From contig CALZFC010000356.1 of the NCBI GenBank assembly GCA_945643635.1, positions 194,501 through 258,500 on the forward strand: a stretch of 64,000 nucleotides of DNA. Reading direction: 5' to 3'. Source of the stretch: Allodiplogaster sudhausi (Eukaryota; Nematoda; Chromadorea; Rhabditida; Diplogasteridae). The notes beneath the pieces are model-generated. The model ran no database searches. It was not told the origin of the DNA and worked only from the letters and a program-made list of their open reading frames with translations. The position numbers and the translations under genes are program-made. Numbering within the stretch: position 1 is the first letter of the stretch; every line of letters starts with the position of its first letter. Of the stretch, positions 31,814 through 42,509 are shown in pieces.

Positions 31814-32047
31814 TTGAAATCTCAAATAGTTTTTTCGGTGATTGCCCTCCTGTAAAGAAGGAATAATCAACGATGCCGCCAGTCTGCCTCGCATCACCGT
31901 TCTGGGCTCTCGTTTGGCCTTTAAATTGGCTTGTACGCTCCGCTGACTCTCCACTCAATCTCAGCATACACATTGCTCACTCGATTGGGAGGCCTTTATG
32001 GCTTATACTAATGTTCAGTGGATTTCATGTCTATCACGGATGTCGTC

Positions 32048-32281
32048 TCAAGCGCCAGCAACTCGCTGATTGACCAGCACACGTGGAGAAGCAGTAATAT
32101 TTGAGGAGAAGGCCAGGATCTCTTCAGTGATCTGTGCGAGGCGATGGGAGAGAGCGCTGGCCTGGAGCTGTTGGTGCTTGAGTGATTCGTTAATGATACA
32201 ATATAAACGAACAATACAACTAAAATTCAAACCGATCTCCTGGGTGGCGCTCCCTTTGCTGCACTCTTTTTTTCCCAACAT
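32048..32281 (-). CDS. 77-codon frame, helical, unknown
   Basis: Contains SLKHQQLQASALSHRLAQITEEILAF across its centre, a heptad-like pattern that could form a coiled coil, then RVLVNQRVAGA and a stop. Upstream extent unknown. Confidence 0.3.
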   Translation of the reverse strand: MLGKKECSKGSATQEIGLNFSCIVRLYCIINESLKHQQLQASALSHRLAQITEEILAFSSNITASPRVLVNQRVAGA

Positions 32282-32292
32282 TTGCGCTTGAG

Positions 32293-32358
32293 CGTCGGCG
32301 CTGATACCTTGGAGATGACGAGTCCCTCTCCATCATCTCCAAGGTATCAGCACCGACG
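32293..32358. repeat. 26-bp stem hairpin
   Basis: 32293-32318 (cgtcggcgctgatacctt..) is the reverse complement of 32333-32358 with one mismatch, separated by 14 bases. Confidence 0.9.
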
Positions 32359-32463
32359 GATGAAGAACTCTATGACAAGGCAATCCTCGAATCTGCCCCC
32401 GAGCTGCCCGCTTCCTTCCTGACCCAACATACTCTACATTTCCTAATTGACTTCTCAACCTGA
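32305..32463 (+). CDS. Candidate last exon overlapping the hairpin
   Basis: 52 open codons in one frame (ISKVSAPTDEELYDKAILES, then APELPASFLTQHTL...) to TGA. Acidic and well balanced, so probably coding; the second hairpin arm encodes its start. Family unknown. Confidence 0.35.
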   Translation, partial: YLGDDESLSIISKVSAPTDEELYDKAILESAPELPASFLTQHTLHFLIDFST

Positions 32464-33463
32464 CAATAAAGAGATGAGGAAAGTCCTGCCTTTAAAAGAG
32501 GTAATCAGAGATGAGCGAAGGGAGCATAATCTTTTTCCTCTTTTGGATCTTCCTCTTCATAAACAACTATGTATAGTACCATCTCTCATTTCAACTTACG
32601 TAAGCGTTCACACATTATTCAATAGCCAAGTCTCATTTATGTATTTAAAAAAACAAAAACGCTTACAAAGAAAACATAAGGTAAGAAGGTGAAATGTCTG
32701 ACATGATAAATGATGTAAAGCACTAAAAACAATCCAAAGTGATGCTTTTGAGGAAGAATATTTGTTTTAGCAGTAAAAATTGATACCTGAAAATTTCTCA
32801 ATAAATATCACTAGTCATCGGCGACCTCTTCATCACGGTGTCGCTCCAGTCATCGGCGACCTCTTCATCTTCTTCCACCTCTAACGCCACTTGTTCTCTT
32901 TGTCCATCACCACATTCTTTTCTAGCCCATCTTCTTGACGAGTGCATTCTCCAAGCACCTTTAAAGAAGAAAAAAAATAAATCGCCATTTTCAACAAATA
33001 GATTTTTGTGTAAACGTTTTTTTAATATCATAAATCAAATATTTAATCTCTATTTGAACCAACGAAATGGAAATGAGACAAATTTTCACCCTTGAATGAG
33101 GAGTAGCAGGCGAAAGAAGGCACCGCCATAAAAACCGCTCCGAATCGAGAACGCTAAAGAATCATAGTCAGAACGTTGAACCTAATGGTCAGACAGAAAC
33201 AGGGTTTTCATTTTTTTTACTTTATTTCCTGTTGAATGAAATTTTAGAAAACATAATGCGAAACAAAGCACTAACTCGTTAATGGCCGGTGCTGGCTGGC
33301 TTGCGGCAGCCACCATCAACGTGTTGTGAAGAGTCGACAGACAGCGGGTGGTCCGCTTTGCTAGCCTAAATTACATACACGTTATATGTATGGCCCCAAA
33401 CTACATATCTGTGGCTAGTTAGCTCTGCTTTGTCTTAATTTTGCTCCCTAATGTTCTTTTCAG

Positions 33464-33612
33464 TGAAGAGAATATCCCAAATGGAGGAGGAGGCAGAAGA
33501 TGAAGAAGAAGAAAAAGAAGGAAGTCCACTGTGGCCGGCGAGGAAGCCATCGTCCACCTCCTGCTTCACAATCGCCTCGCCAGACGAACTCTTCACCTTC
33601 TTCTCTCCTTAA
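33464..33612 (+). CDS. Acidic exon, unknown
   Basis: After TTTTCAG, 49 codons with ISQMEEEAEDEEEEKEG then FTIASPDELFTFFSP and TAA. An acidic low-complexity C-terminus. An ATG at 33481 could also serve as start. Confidence 0.35.
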
Positions 33613-33739
33613 AAAGAATTAAACCAGGCTGTCTTCTCGGCACTTTTAATACACATAATTGTTGCACTAAATTAGCGAATATTCAAACTAGTATGGAGAA
33701 ATTCATGAAGTTTTTTTCCATGATTGTCCAGAAGTGAAG

Positions 33740-33975
33740 AAAAGCATAAGTATTCTGACCAGCAATCTCGCAAAATTCCTCAAGAATGGCCTCCCACTCA
33801 TTGGCAGGCAGCACAAGCTCAAGGAAAGCAAAGCGAGGGTCGAGGAGAAGAGCCCGTCGAAGGAGTGGACAGGAGAGAAGTTTAGCAGCAACCGCCTCCT
33901 GACGAGGCGAGACGAAAGAGTACAGACAGAATGTCCCTTCAGTCGCAGAAGCCAATCTGAAACAGTGTTTTGAAG
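33740..33975 (-). pseudogene. hAT transposase fragment
   Basis: Minus-strand frame with LLRRALLLDPRFAFLELVLP followed by EWEAILEEFC. The 'LLDPRFxFL' segment is typical of the middle of hAT/ZBED transposases. No zinc finger or C-terminal dimerisation region nearby, so only a fragment. Confidence 0.6.
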
Positions 33976-34533
33976 CTTGGGATAGAAAAAAGAGAATGTT
34001 TCGCAGTTCCATATTTTATTTTTTAAATTATTTTATTGATGGCATTTACCTGTCGAAAGCTTGCTTAGCAACCATATGCGCTGAGACGAGAGAGACGAGA
34101 AGTGAGACAGAGACACAGAACAGAGAAAGAGAGTGTGTTGGAGAGAGCGTGCAGATGAGCAGAGAACTCGTGAGCCAGAGTGGGCCTGAGACGCCACAAG
34201 ATGCAATGGAGTGAGGTCATGGAAGTGGACAAAGGGTGAAGGGGGCAGAGATAGAGGAATAGAGATGGACTGCAGAGAACACAGAGCTACAAATATGCGA
34301 GGCACACTCACTCGCCAGGCTACTACTTCTACATATCTGGATCAGACAACAATGAACACTGATGGTGAGAAGAATATATAGAGAACTATAAGCAAAATTT
34401 AAGCAGGCCGTGAAAGTTTACTGCCAAGATACTGGCAAACGACTTATTTTTTTCAATCAACATATTCACAAGATCTGTAAAGCAACTTTGTTTCGACTGC
34501 CGTAAGAGAATTTAAAAAAAAACACACACAAAC

Positions 34534-34715
34534 CAGGTAATTCTGTACTCCTGATAGCGTTTTACAAGAAGAATTAATTTTTACAGAGGCAGTGCAAGAA
34601 CGCATCCCGCGATCTCCTTCAATGTGAGTTTGCGGCATGAGCGGATGTGGAATTTGTGCACGTACTACTTTTAGCATGATAGCCAACAAAAAAACAGAAG
34701 CATGATAGCGCTCAT
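34534..34715 (-). pseudogene. Secreted peptide first exon with a one-base break
   Basis: From ATG at 34715 a signal-like start MSAIMLLFF runs into a seven-T tract, where the frame shifts by one; past it the frame reads AIMLKVVRAQIPHPLMPQ and on to a CTG|GTTTGT donor with two Cys. One extra T would restore a full signal peptide. Either an assembly error in the homopolymer or a young pseudogene. Confidence 0.4.
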
Positions 34716-34791
34716 GCGTCGTTAATATATTTACATATGAACACATGTACATTCATACTGTTCTTTCGCATGGCCAGTGCATGGGCAAATT

Positions 34792-34863
34792 TTATTCATT
34801 GCGCGAACAGGAAGACTCGCAGAGATCACCCTTCATCTTAGCCACCAGACCGGCATCGGCCAT
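34792..34863 (-). CDS. Short Cys-containing C-terminal exon or ORF, 23 aa
   Basis: MADAGLVAKMKGDLCESSCS then RNE and TAA; the frame is open further upstream too. The DLCESSC end resembles the end of a small disulphide peptide. Confidence 0.3.
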   Translation of the reverse strand: MADAGLVAKMKGDLCESSCSRNE

Positions 34864-35377
34864 CGATGATAGGAGAAAAGGCGTACGCTGAGCCAGTCAT
34901 GGGAGACTGATTACTAATACAATGATACCATTCATTCATGGCAATTCTAATGAGAGTAGATCGTGTTATAATTTTCTCCAGAATTATCAGTAGATCAAAA
35001 TTCTACTTCAATTATATGAAAGACGTGTTAAGAAGATCAGAACATTTGAGCTTGTCCTCATGCTTCCGCTTCCATAAACGCCTGCTTCTGAATTTCTCTT
35101 TCTCCCCTTTCACTTGGCGGTTCTAGTGGAAGTGATAATATTTTTGGGTCTGTTTTGAGTCAACTTTTCCTCTAGCTAAAAGCGTAGTATTTATTGAACA
35201 CGAGCATGTATGTTGGCACACACTATGTATAATACAAAATGAAAGAATGAGCAATATAAGAACATTTGAAAGTAAGCTATCATCTTGCCGGTTGGCAACC
35301 TTTGTGCACGAAGTTAAGGAATGCACGAAGAATAAAAAATACAACGGCTACTGCGATGACGATCACGTTCATTTTCT

Positions 35378-35587
35378 TTAAAAAAAAACGTATTTTTTGC
35401 TCTGAAAGTAAACCCATGAATTCTTAATGCTGTCAACCAGGTTTTTAATGAAGTCGACGACGCTTTGCCATGTGCCTTTTTCGTTGATATGCCCCGGACG
35501 AGAAAGTCGCGACTCTTGATCGGCTCTCTTTAGTTGCGCAGTCAGTCTGACACCTAAATTTATGACTGTATACTCAGCATACGAATC
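35378..35587 (-). CDS. Last exon of an unknown protein, 69 codons
   Basis: Acceptor TTTATAG at the upper end, then EYTVINLGVRLTAQLKRADQ, SRPGHINEKGTWQSVVDF and IKNLVDSIKNSW to TAA. Balanced, soluble composition. A second short frame beginning MNVIVIAVAVVFFILRAF (a membrane segment) starts within 10 bp of the stop. Upstream exons not found; family not recognised. Confidence 0.45.
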   Translation of the reverse strand, partial: DSYAEYTVINLGVRLTAQLKRADQESRLSRPGHINEKGTWQSVVDFIKNLVDSIKNSWVYFQSKKYVFF

Positions 35588-35884
35588 CTATAAAGTAATA
35601 TAAATATCACTAAATAAATCTAGTATGTACGAAAATGCGTGAACTATTGCCGCACAACTATTTGGTGTTAATTGTTATGTAAAAATTGTCTATGTCCATT
35701 TGTGCATAGAAAGGAATATTTGCTGACCACGAAGCCGAAATAAAATTAAAGAGTAATATATTACTCCAAAATATGTATATGCGGAATGTATATATGTAAA
35801 ATGTAAAAATATACTACGTAAATATAAAAAGAATAAGATGAAATATGGCCTTAACTTTTTACAATTATTACTTCTTATTGTTAG

Positions 35885-36230
35885 CAAACGCTCATTACCT
35901 TTTCCGGTGTGTTGCCCTGTCTTGTTCCGGCAGTTTTATACTGCCATTGGTTTAAATTCGCGTGTAAGGCGAAAAACTATACACAGAGAAAAAATAAAAG
36001 GATCAAATGTGCCAGAAAGGTAGAAAGTGAGGCGAAGGGATAAGGAAGGATAACACATATGTATGTATTTAATAGCGGTATTAGACAGCATAAAATATGT
36101 AAGGGTATAAGAAAATACTTGAAAAAATCCGCTTTATTAGGCTTGAAAAATGTGTATCGGAAGACGCTCGCAAAAGGAGCTGCACAGAACGCGATGTCCT
36201 CTAACTGTGTAAGTTATTCTCTTCCTTGCT
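35885..36230 (-). promoter_or_regulatory. Cassette copy, minus strand; inner edge of the right arm
   Basis: Leader and upstream blocks present in diverged form (ttttcggcag... near 35925, gcgtgtaaggcgaaa near 35961). No ATG before the aaaaggtaatg block. Confidence 0.6.
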
Positions 36231-36664
36231 AGTGACCAAGATGAACTCTTAGCGTCACAAATACGCTCGGCTATCTCCTTCTCCGCTTTTTGTCCCTCTC
36301 CGTCTATTCCATTCATATTGGCGTTTATACTTCTTACTGCAATCTCTATGTTCTCTTGACGTACCCTCGTCTCTCAATGTTGTCCTCACTGACCCTTTCG
36401 TCTTCTCTCCGTCTCTCTCTGTCTCCGCGTCTCCTCCCTCTCCCGTGTCTCTCCCTCCCTCACATCGTTGCGTCTCTGTCTTGATCACCAGCCAATCGTC
36501 TCTCTCTCCCTCAAAGAAATGCAACCGTTTCATTTACAAATTCTACTTTATTTTTATATGTCTGCTATTAGGCTTCTTAAATAAAGCTTTTATTAATCCT
36601 TCACGGCAGTGACATGGAGGGGGATTAACAAGGGGGAGGGCGCTCTCTCTTCTGAGAGCTCGCC

Positions 36665-36920
36665 TCACATGGCCACGGCGTGCTGGAGGCCGCGGGCGAG
36701 CGGCCCGCTGTTGCGGGCGACTTCGCGGTACTGCAACATTTACATCAATATAGGGAAAAAACTAAGAAAAGAAATCAACCTGACAGCAGGCTTTGTGTAT
36801 ACTATGATTAAAAAAAAACAAAGACATTAACCGGGACGACCAGGGCCTCGACGGCGTGATATGCATTGTAGCTGACGCCCTTCGAGCGGGCGATGGCGGA
36901 CCACCGCCTGGGGCAGGCGA
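36665..36920 (-). CDS. Right-arm copy of the GC-rich C-terminal exons
   Basis: Exon 36730-36665 (TTGCAG; YREVARNSGPLARGLQHAVA, stop TGA) and exon about 36920-36832 (CPRRWSAIARSKGVSYNAYH then AVEALVVP, before GTTAAT). Homologous to 25872-26098. The 5' part is cut off by the hAT insertion. aataaagc near 36585 may be its polyadenylation signal. Confidence 0.45.
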
Positions 36921-36929
36921 CGATTAGAA

Positions 36930-38776
36930 GAACACGTATGAGCTGGATGCACGTATGAGCTGGATGCACGTATGTTTCATCATTTTGTCAACAACGCTCG
37001 TTAATTTCTTCAGTAGACATCTGGAAAAATGCACGAATGAGAAGAAGAAAGCTCCTGGTGTAGAGGCTAGTCAATGTCGTCTCGACAGCTTCATGGCCAC
37101 AAGATCAGTCGCGGCAACTCTTGACGAACAGCAGCAGATCACAACTGCTGTTGCCAAGTGGGTCGCTTCGAACTCTCGTCCGTTTTCCCTAGTAGAGGAT
37201 AGCGGACTGCAAGGAGTGATTCTGTGCCTCGGACGAGGGCTCCAACATTCAAAAGGCTCTTCGGTTGAACAACGGGAAAAGTGCGTTTTTTTATGTTGAA
37301 TCCATGGCTTTTAGACAAAATAACTTCATTCAGACGTGTTTTGCGTTTGCCACGTTGGCAACAACGTATTAAAACGCACCTTCAATCCATACAAGAACCG
37401 CAAGGGACTGCTCTTCATCAACGATCTCGATGAACGTGATAAGGAATTAGTGCAACGCGGTCAACAGATCCTCATCGAATTGAAAATCGTATGTTTCATT
37501 TTTTGTGGTGGAATGGGAAAGAGGGCTGCTTCTAGGTTGTTAATGGTGTCCGAGGAACGGAAATTGGCCGCTCATTGCGGAAGATGCTCCCACTGGAAGT
37601 CGAAACACGTTGGCTTTCAAAACTGAAGTCGGCTAAGGCATTCGAAGAATGTGCAGAAGAACTCTTCAAATACAAGGAACGAGGAAAATTACCAGAGGTT
37701 TGGATTATATGCGATCATGTCATTAGCTTTTGCTGATTTGTAGGATGTGAAGCGCGCTCTAAGATATCTCTACGACAACCGCTCCGAATTTGATGACGTT
37801 CTTCACATACTCAGCCAATTCGAAGAATTTGTGCAATTCTTCCAGGTATGAAAACATTCCTGCGCTAATTAATGTTTTCAGTGTATATTATTTTCAGAAG
37901 GACGCTGCTACCATCTTCGATGTTTGGCCGAAGTGGTATGCACTGAAGGAGTGCTTTAACAACATCGCTGCAACGTCCGACTCGGAGATGCAGTGCGCAC
38001 TTGCCCGGAGTGCGTACAAGTGTATGCTGCGGAAGGAGGACGACGGAGTCATCTCGAACATCCCAAGAGAAGGCAGCTGCGCAACCTTGCAACTGAATCT
38101 GAACGACGGGAGATTATCTTGTCCCTGAAGGACTTTGTTCGTGAGCTAGAAGGTAGAGATGCTGGTGGGAGTCAGCCGAAACCCCCATAGCTTCCAAGAA
38201 CGGACTTTGATGATCTGGAAGTCTCTGGGGAAGATGTTGTATCTGAAGTTGACTCTTACCTCAGCGCAACTTTTAGCTTCCGCGATAAGGCTGGCAACGG
38301 CCATGACAACCCCTTGCTTGCTTGGAAAGAACGTGCATCTGATTTCCCACTGCTCTCTCGTGTTGTCTGCCAGTTGTTCTCCATTCCCGCATCCACAGCT
38401 TCGGCTGAGAGATCATTCTCTGATCTCAGAAATCTTGTCCCCGAGAAAAAGAGACTATTGGTGCTGACACTGTTTTCTCCTCACTTGTCATCCGTTCCTT
38501 GCTCAAGTTCGATCAAACTCTTAATGCTGGTTAATGTTTTTTCGTGCAACGCTCTGATCATTTCTCTTGTAATTTGACTTTATCATTGAACTAATAAAGT
38601 AGAACTGTTAAACTGAATAAAATTTTGCACGGCACTATACATAGTAGGAATTTTTGAAAATCGGGCTCAAACGGGCCCGCCGGCCGGGCCCAAAATTCCA
38701 GGGCCCGGAAATTTCCGGCCGGGCCGGGCCGAGATTTCGGGCTGGCCCAAAAATTTTGGGCCCGTTTACACCTCTG
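36930..38776 (+). mobile_element. 5'-truncated hAT element in the right arm
   Basis: Right end carries a hAT-type terminus (...gggcccgtttacacctctg, ending 38776) with subterminal GGCCC/GGGCC repeats, and the body encodes a hAT transposase. The left terminus is missing. It interrupts the right-arm mirror of 25.2-25.9 kb. Confidence 0.75.
36979..38577 (+). pseudogene. hAT transposase, broken
   Basis: Blocks in changing frames: QQQITTAVAKWVASNSRPFS then LVEDSGLQ (N-terminal hAT region, about 37130-37210), LDERDKELVQRGQQILIELK (near 37430), RYLYDNRSEFDDV (37765-37800), and the C-terminal dimerisation motif FSIPASTASAERSFSDLRN near 38380-38440. The BED zinc finger and the DPRF region are missing. 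Not functional as it stands. Confidence 0.8.
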
Positions 38777-39270
38777 GGTTCAAGCAAAAGCGTGAAAATA
38801 TCCTCGCTATTTTGCTTGAACAAAGCTTATGGAAAGACGCGCACTAAACGCGCTCGATCTATAGCGTGCAGCTATGGCAGATGTGCTCTGCTTCTCTCGT
38901 GCCCTCCCTACCTCTCTCTTTTCATGTTCTCTAACTGTCTTCCAAACTCTTCCCTTCCTTGCAACTTGCTTAGCCATGTCCTGACCAGCAGATGGGACAT
39001 AGAAGTGATGACTGTCCCATCTGTTGATCAGGACATAGAAGTGATGAATGAGAACAGTCGCATCAAATGCCTATTTCCTTGATCAAAGATTATCTAGCTT
39101 CAGACCAACTGACAGATTATGAATGTATATGAGAGACAAAATCAACAGTTTAAGTTGTCAAACAAATGTCTTTTTCTTTTTTTTTCCAAATCCAACATAG
39201 CGCACAAGTGTTTTCGAGCCGGTTTCGAATTGTGTACCAATCGAATAGGGCGTACTCGCTGCATTCCTCC
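38777..39270 (-). promoter_or_regulatory. Cassette copy, minus strand, cut by the hAT element
   Basis: Upstream two thirds of a copy (gcccttccttgc..., cacgcgctcgatctatagcg..., gcaggcttgaaccca) ending exactly at the hAT terminus. Contains a local duplication of cccatctgttgatcaggacatagaagtgatga-type sequence near 38985-39045. Mirror of 24900-25300. Confidence 0.65.
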
Positions 39271-39497
39271 GTTGAAAATGTCAGAGATGTGAGCTTCACC
39301 ATATAATTATATTGTTGCGTTATTTAATGTGCACGGTTTGGAAAATAAATCTGCATTTCTGCAAGCTACATACGATGTTACTGTTCAATTCATCAAAGAT
39401 CACTTTATTTTCTAGCTTTCTATCGCATAACAGGTTACAATTTCATCATCTCGTAAACGAATATGTGTCAATAAAGATACAAATCAGTATTCAGAGT

Positions 39498-39722
39498 TCA
39501 CCTCTCTATGATAAATATTTTTCGAGAAAGCTGTTCGGACACAGTGATCGGCGATTCTCGTACACTTTCGCGTCTTGCGAGTGCCGAGAGAAATTGTGTG
39601 TGGAGATCGGATGTGTCATGATGGAACGTGGCCGTCGCCACTTGCCTGCTCTTCTCTTCTCGTTGGAGTCGCTCCTGCACGAGAAACATTTGAACTATTT
39701 TTATTTTTATGCATGCAAACAT
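39498..39722 (-). CDS. 74-codon frame downstream of the 39.75 kb cassette
   Basis: Frame containing a CTCGTGCAG acceptor, then ERLQREEKSRQVATATFHHD and LSALARRESVRESPITVSEQ to a stop. Basic and helical. It lies where a gene of the cassette at 39750-40260 would be. Unknown. Confidence 0.3.
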   Translation of the reverse strand: MFACIKIKIVQMFLVQERLQREEKSRQVATATFHHDTSDLHTQFLSALARRESVRESPITVSEQLSRKIFIIER

Positions 39723-39749
39723 TACCTCTCATAGTGTATTGTACATTGT

Positions 39750-40260
39750 AGTTCCTGGCAGATTTATGCTGCCGTCGGGTTGAAATCGCGTGTATGGCGG
39801 AAGAACTGAAGATTTTACTGTTAGAGACAATGTTAACAGATCATATTTTCGCGAGAGACGCGTACGAAGAAGGGTACAGAGCTAAAATACAAGGAGAATG
39901 AGCGGTGCAAGAAAGAGAGGCGAGTAGATGAGATAGGGCAAAACGGATTTTAGTGAGGAATTAGTCAGTATCAATTATGTGGGATTTCAATTTAAATGCA
40001 AGAAGATTCTGATTATTTGGTTTGAAAAAAGCATATGGGAAGCCGTACAAAAAACGCGCTCGATACATAGCGGGCAGCTGTGTGCTGCGATGCTCTGCTT
40101 CTCTCGTGTCCTCCCTCTCTCTCTTTTCATGATCTCTAACTCTCTGCCAAACTCTTCTCTTCCTTGCTGCTCGTTTAGTCAGGGCTGATTTGGCCAACAG
40201 TTGTTAAGAGTTGTCATATCGAAGGAATGAATGAACACATTCGCATTCCCCCCCCCCCCC
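39750..40260 (-). promoter_or_regulatory. Cassette copy, minus strand
   Basis: Good match through the leader (gcagatttatgctgccgtcgggttgaaatcgcgtg at 39759) and the upstream blocks. The ATGAAAG part is lost. Ends in a 17-base C tract at about 40247-40263. Confidence 0.65.
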
Positions 40261-40432
40261 CCCGGGCGACTTTTAATTAAACATTCTCTAGCTTCAAACC
40301 ATCTGTCGCATTCTGCATGTATATTAAAGTAATTCAATAGCTGTTATTGATCAAACAAACATCTTTTTCAGCAATGTTATTATATTAAATTCAACAATAC
40401 ACGCAAGCAATTTCGAGACTGTGTTCAATTAA

Positions 40433-42142
40433 GAGAGCATGTCCGTAAGCTTAGCCTGCCCCGGGAAAATTGTTTTCGAATTCATTAACGAAAAACATCT
40501 TGCTTATACAACTCGACGTGCTCTTTTTAATGAGACTAATTTCATCATCATCCGATTTTTTCCCTTCGGGATACACTACCGTAACCCTGAAAATTCATTG
40601 AGCCATAAATCCGTTCAAAATCTGTTTTGAGAAACGATGTACATATCATTCAATAGCATTTCGAAAGCTCTTCAAATTTCATCTAGGGACATGTTTTACG
40701 AAAATTTTATTTTGGCCGAGAAAATTGGCGTTAAATTATTTGAAGGGTCGACATGCCACTTTCTGCTCATTTCTACACTCTGGAACCTAGATAGAAAGAA
40801 AGAGCGTGAAATTTGCTATCAAATAATCACCATTCAAGAAAAATCAGAGGGTGCCAATTTTTTCTATGACGCGAGCAATGCGCGCGAGTAGGTCAAAATG
40901 GCACATTTTTGGCCGCCGAGGCACCGTGCAAGCGCTTCATCGATCCATAACTACGCTCAATGTTAATATTACAAAATCGTTAACATATCATCTAAGAGCT
41001 CTCACAGAGATCTTCAAATGCTACATACATACATTTATTGAAATATTTATATTTCTATGGAAAATTTCGTTCTGTACTTTTAGAACGCTTAAAAATCTAC
41101 TTTACAAACATTTCAGCAATTCAACACATGCATCATTAGAAAGAGCGTGAAATTTGCTTCAAGATAGACCCCTTTCAATAAACTTTCAAGCCTATAATGT
41201 TTTGTTTTAAGTGATAAGAATTGGGCATCAGCTTAGCACAATTCTTCACCGGAAAAAAATATTGGAATATTCCAATTCTAATAATCTAAACAGCGAAATT
41301 CTTGGGCGATAGGACAGCGACGCAACTTTACCTACTCTTATGACTTATAAGAAAACATTATAGGCTTGAAATTTTATTGAAAGGGGTTCATCTTGTAGCA
41401 AATTTCACGCTCTTTCTAATGATGCATGTTTTGAATTGCTGGAATGTTTGTAAAGTAGTTTTTTAAGCGTTCTAATAGTACAGAACGAAATTTTCCATAG
41501 AAATATAAATATTTCAGTAAAAGTATGTGTGTAGCATTTGAAGATCTCTGTGAGAGCTCTTAGATGATATGCTAACGATTTTGTAATATTAACATTGAGC
41601 GTAGTTATGGATCGATGAATGCGCTTGCACGGTGCCTCGGCGGCCAAAAATGTGCTATTTTGACCGACTCGCGCGCATTGCTCACGTCATAGAAAAAATT
41701 GGTACGCTCAGATTTTTCTTGAATGGTGATTATTTGATAGCAAATTTCACGCTCGTTCTTTCTATCTAGGTTACAGAGTGTAGAAATGAGCAGAAAGTGG
41801 CGTGTCGACCCTTCAAATAATTTAACTCCAATTTTCTCGGCCAAAATAAAATTTTCGTAAAACATGTTCCCAGATGAAATTTGAAGAGCTTTCGAAATGC
41901 TATTGAATGGTATGTACATCGTTTCTCAAAACAGATTTTGAACGGATTTATGGCTCAATGAATTTTTAGGGTTACGGTAGTGTATCCCGAAGGGAAAAAA
42001 TTTGGATGATGATGAAATTAGTCTCATTAAAAAGAGCGGGTCGAGTTGTATAAGCAAAATGTTTTCCGTTAATGAATTCGAAAACAATTTTCCCGGGGCA
42101 GGCTGCCTTAAGCGCATGCTCGACTATTACAGAGAAGCTCTC
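40433..42142. mobile_element. 1.71 kb foldback element flanked by TTAA
   Basis: A near-perfect giant palindrome centred at about 41278: two arms of roughly 780 bp, with a short unique centre. Ends are gagagc...gctctc. TTAA lies on both sides (40429-40432, 42143-42146). The left arm of the large duplication has no such element at the matching place (near 24.52 kb, ccgttggagttcaattagac), so it inserted after or in only one copy. TTAA duplication suggests piggyBac-type mobilisation. The arms hold matching open frames on opposite strands, but no transposase motif. Confidence 0.85.
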
Positions 42143-42224
42143 TTAAACACCAACGGACGAGTTACACATTGTTACTTTACATAGCCTTATCCCTTAGTCT
42201 TACTTAGTTCCAAACATATATAGA

Positions 42225-42432
42225 AAGAGAGATGGGGGCCAGGCCTTGGGGGCAGCCGCCTCCTAGCGGTTTTTGGCGAACACGGGGGCAGCGGAGGCTG
42301 TTCTTCTAGGCGTGGCCTCCGCTGCGGCTAGCTCTGGCCCCCGGGCATTTCAAATTGTACGGCTTTATCTCTGCATCGTGGGCATGGTGGCGACGCCCGT
42401 CCGTGCAGTCTAGAAGCGTCTACTTTAGCATA
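42225..42432. mobile_element. GC-rich insertion with (TAAA)n tail, SINE-like
   Basis: About 200 bp of GC-rich sequence with internal inverted segments (gggggccag/ctggccccc, gcagcggaggc/gcctccgctgc), ending attataaataaataaataaaag. Absent from the left-arm mirror near 21.95 kb. It breaks the signal-like frame of the adjoining cassette. Could be a SINE or LINE 3' end; no A/B boxes confirmed. Confidence 0.4.
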
Positions 42433-42509
42433 TTATAAATAAATAAATAAAAGAAAGCATCAGATGAAATATGACGTTTGCTTTTGGAGAAAATTATTAT
42501 TTTTATGCA

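Noticed and set aside
40439..42117. Paired open frames on opposite strands in the palindrome
   Set aside because: They are the same sequence read from each arm of the foldback element, AT-rich, with no transposase motif; openness is explained by composition.
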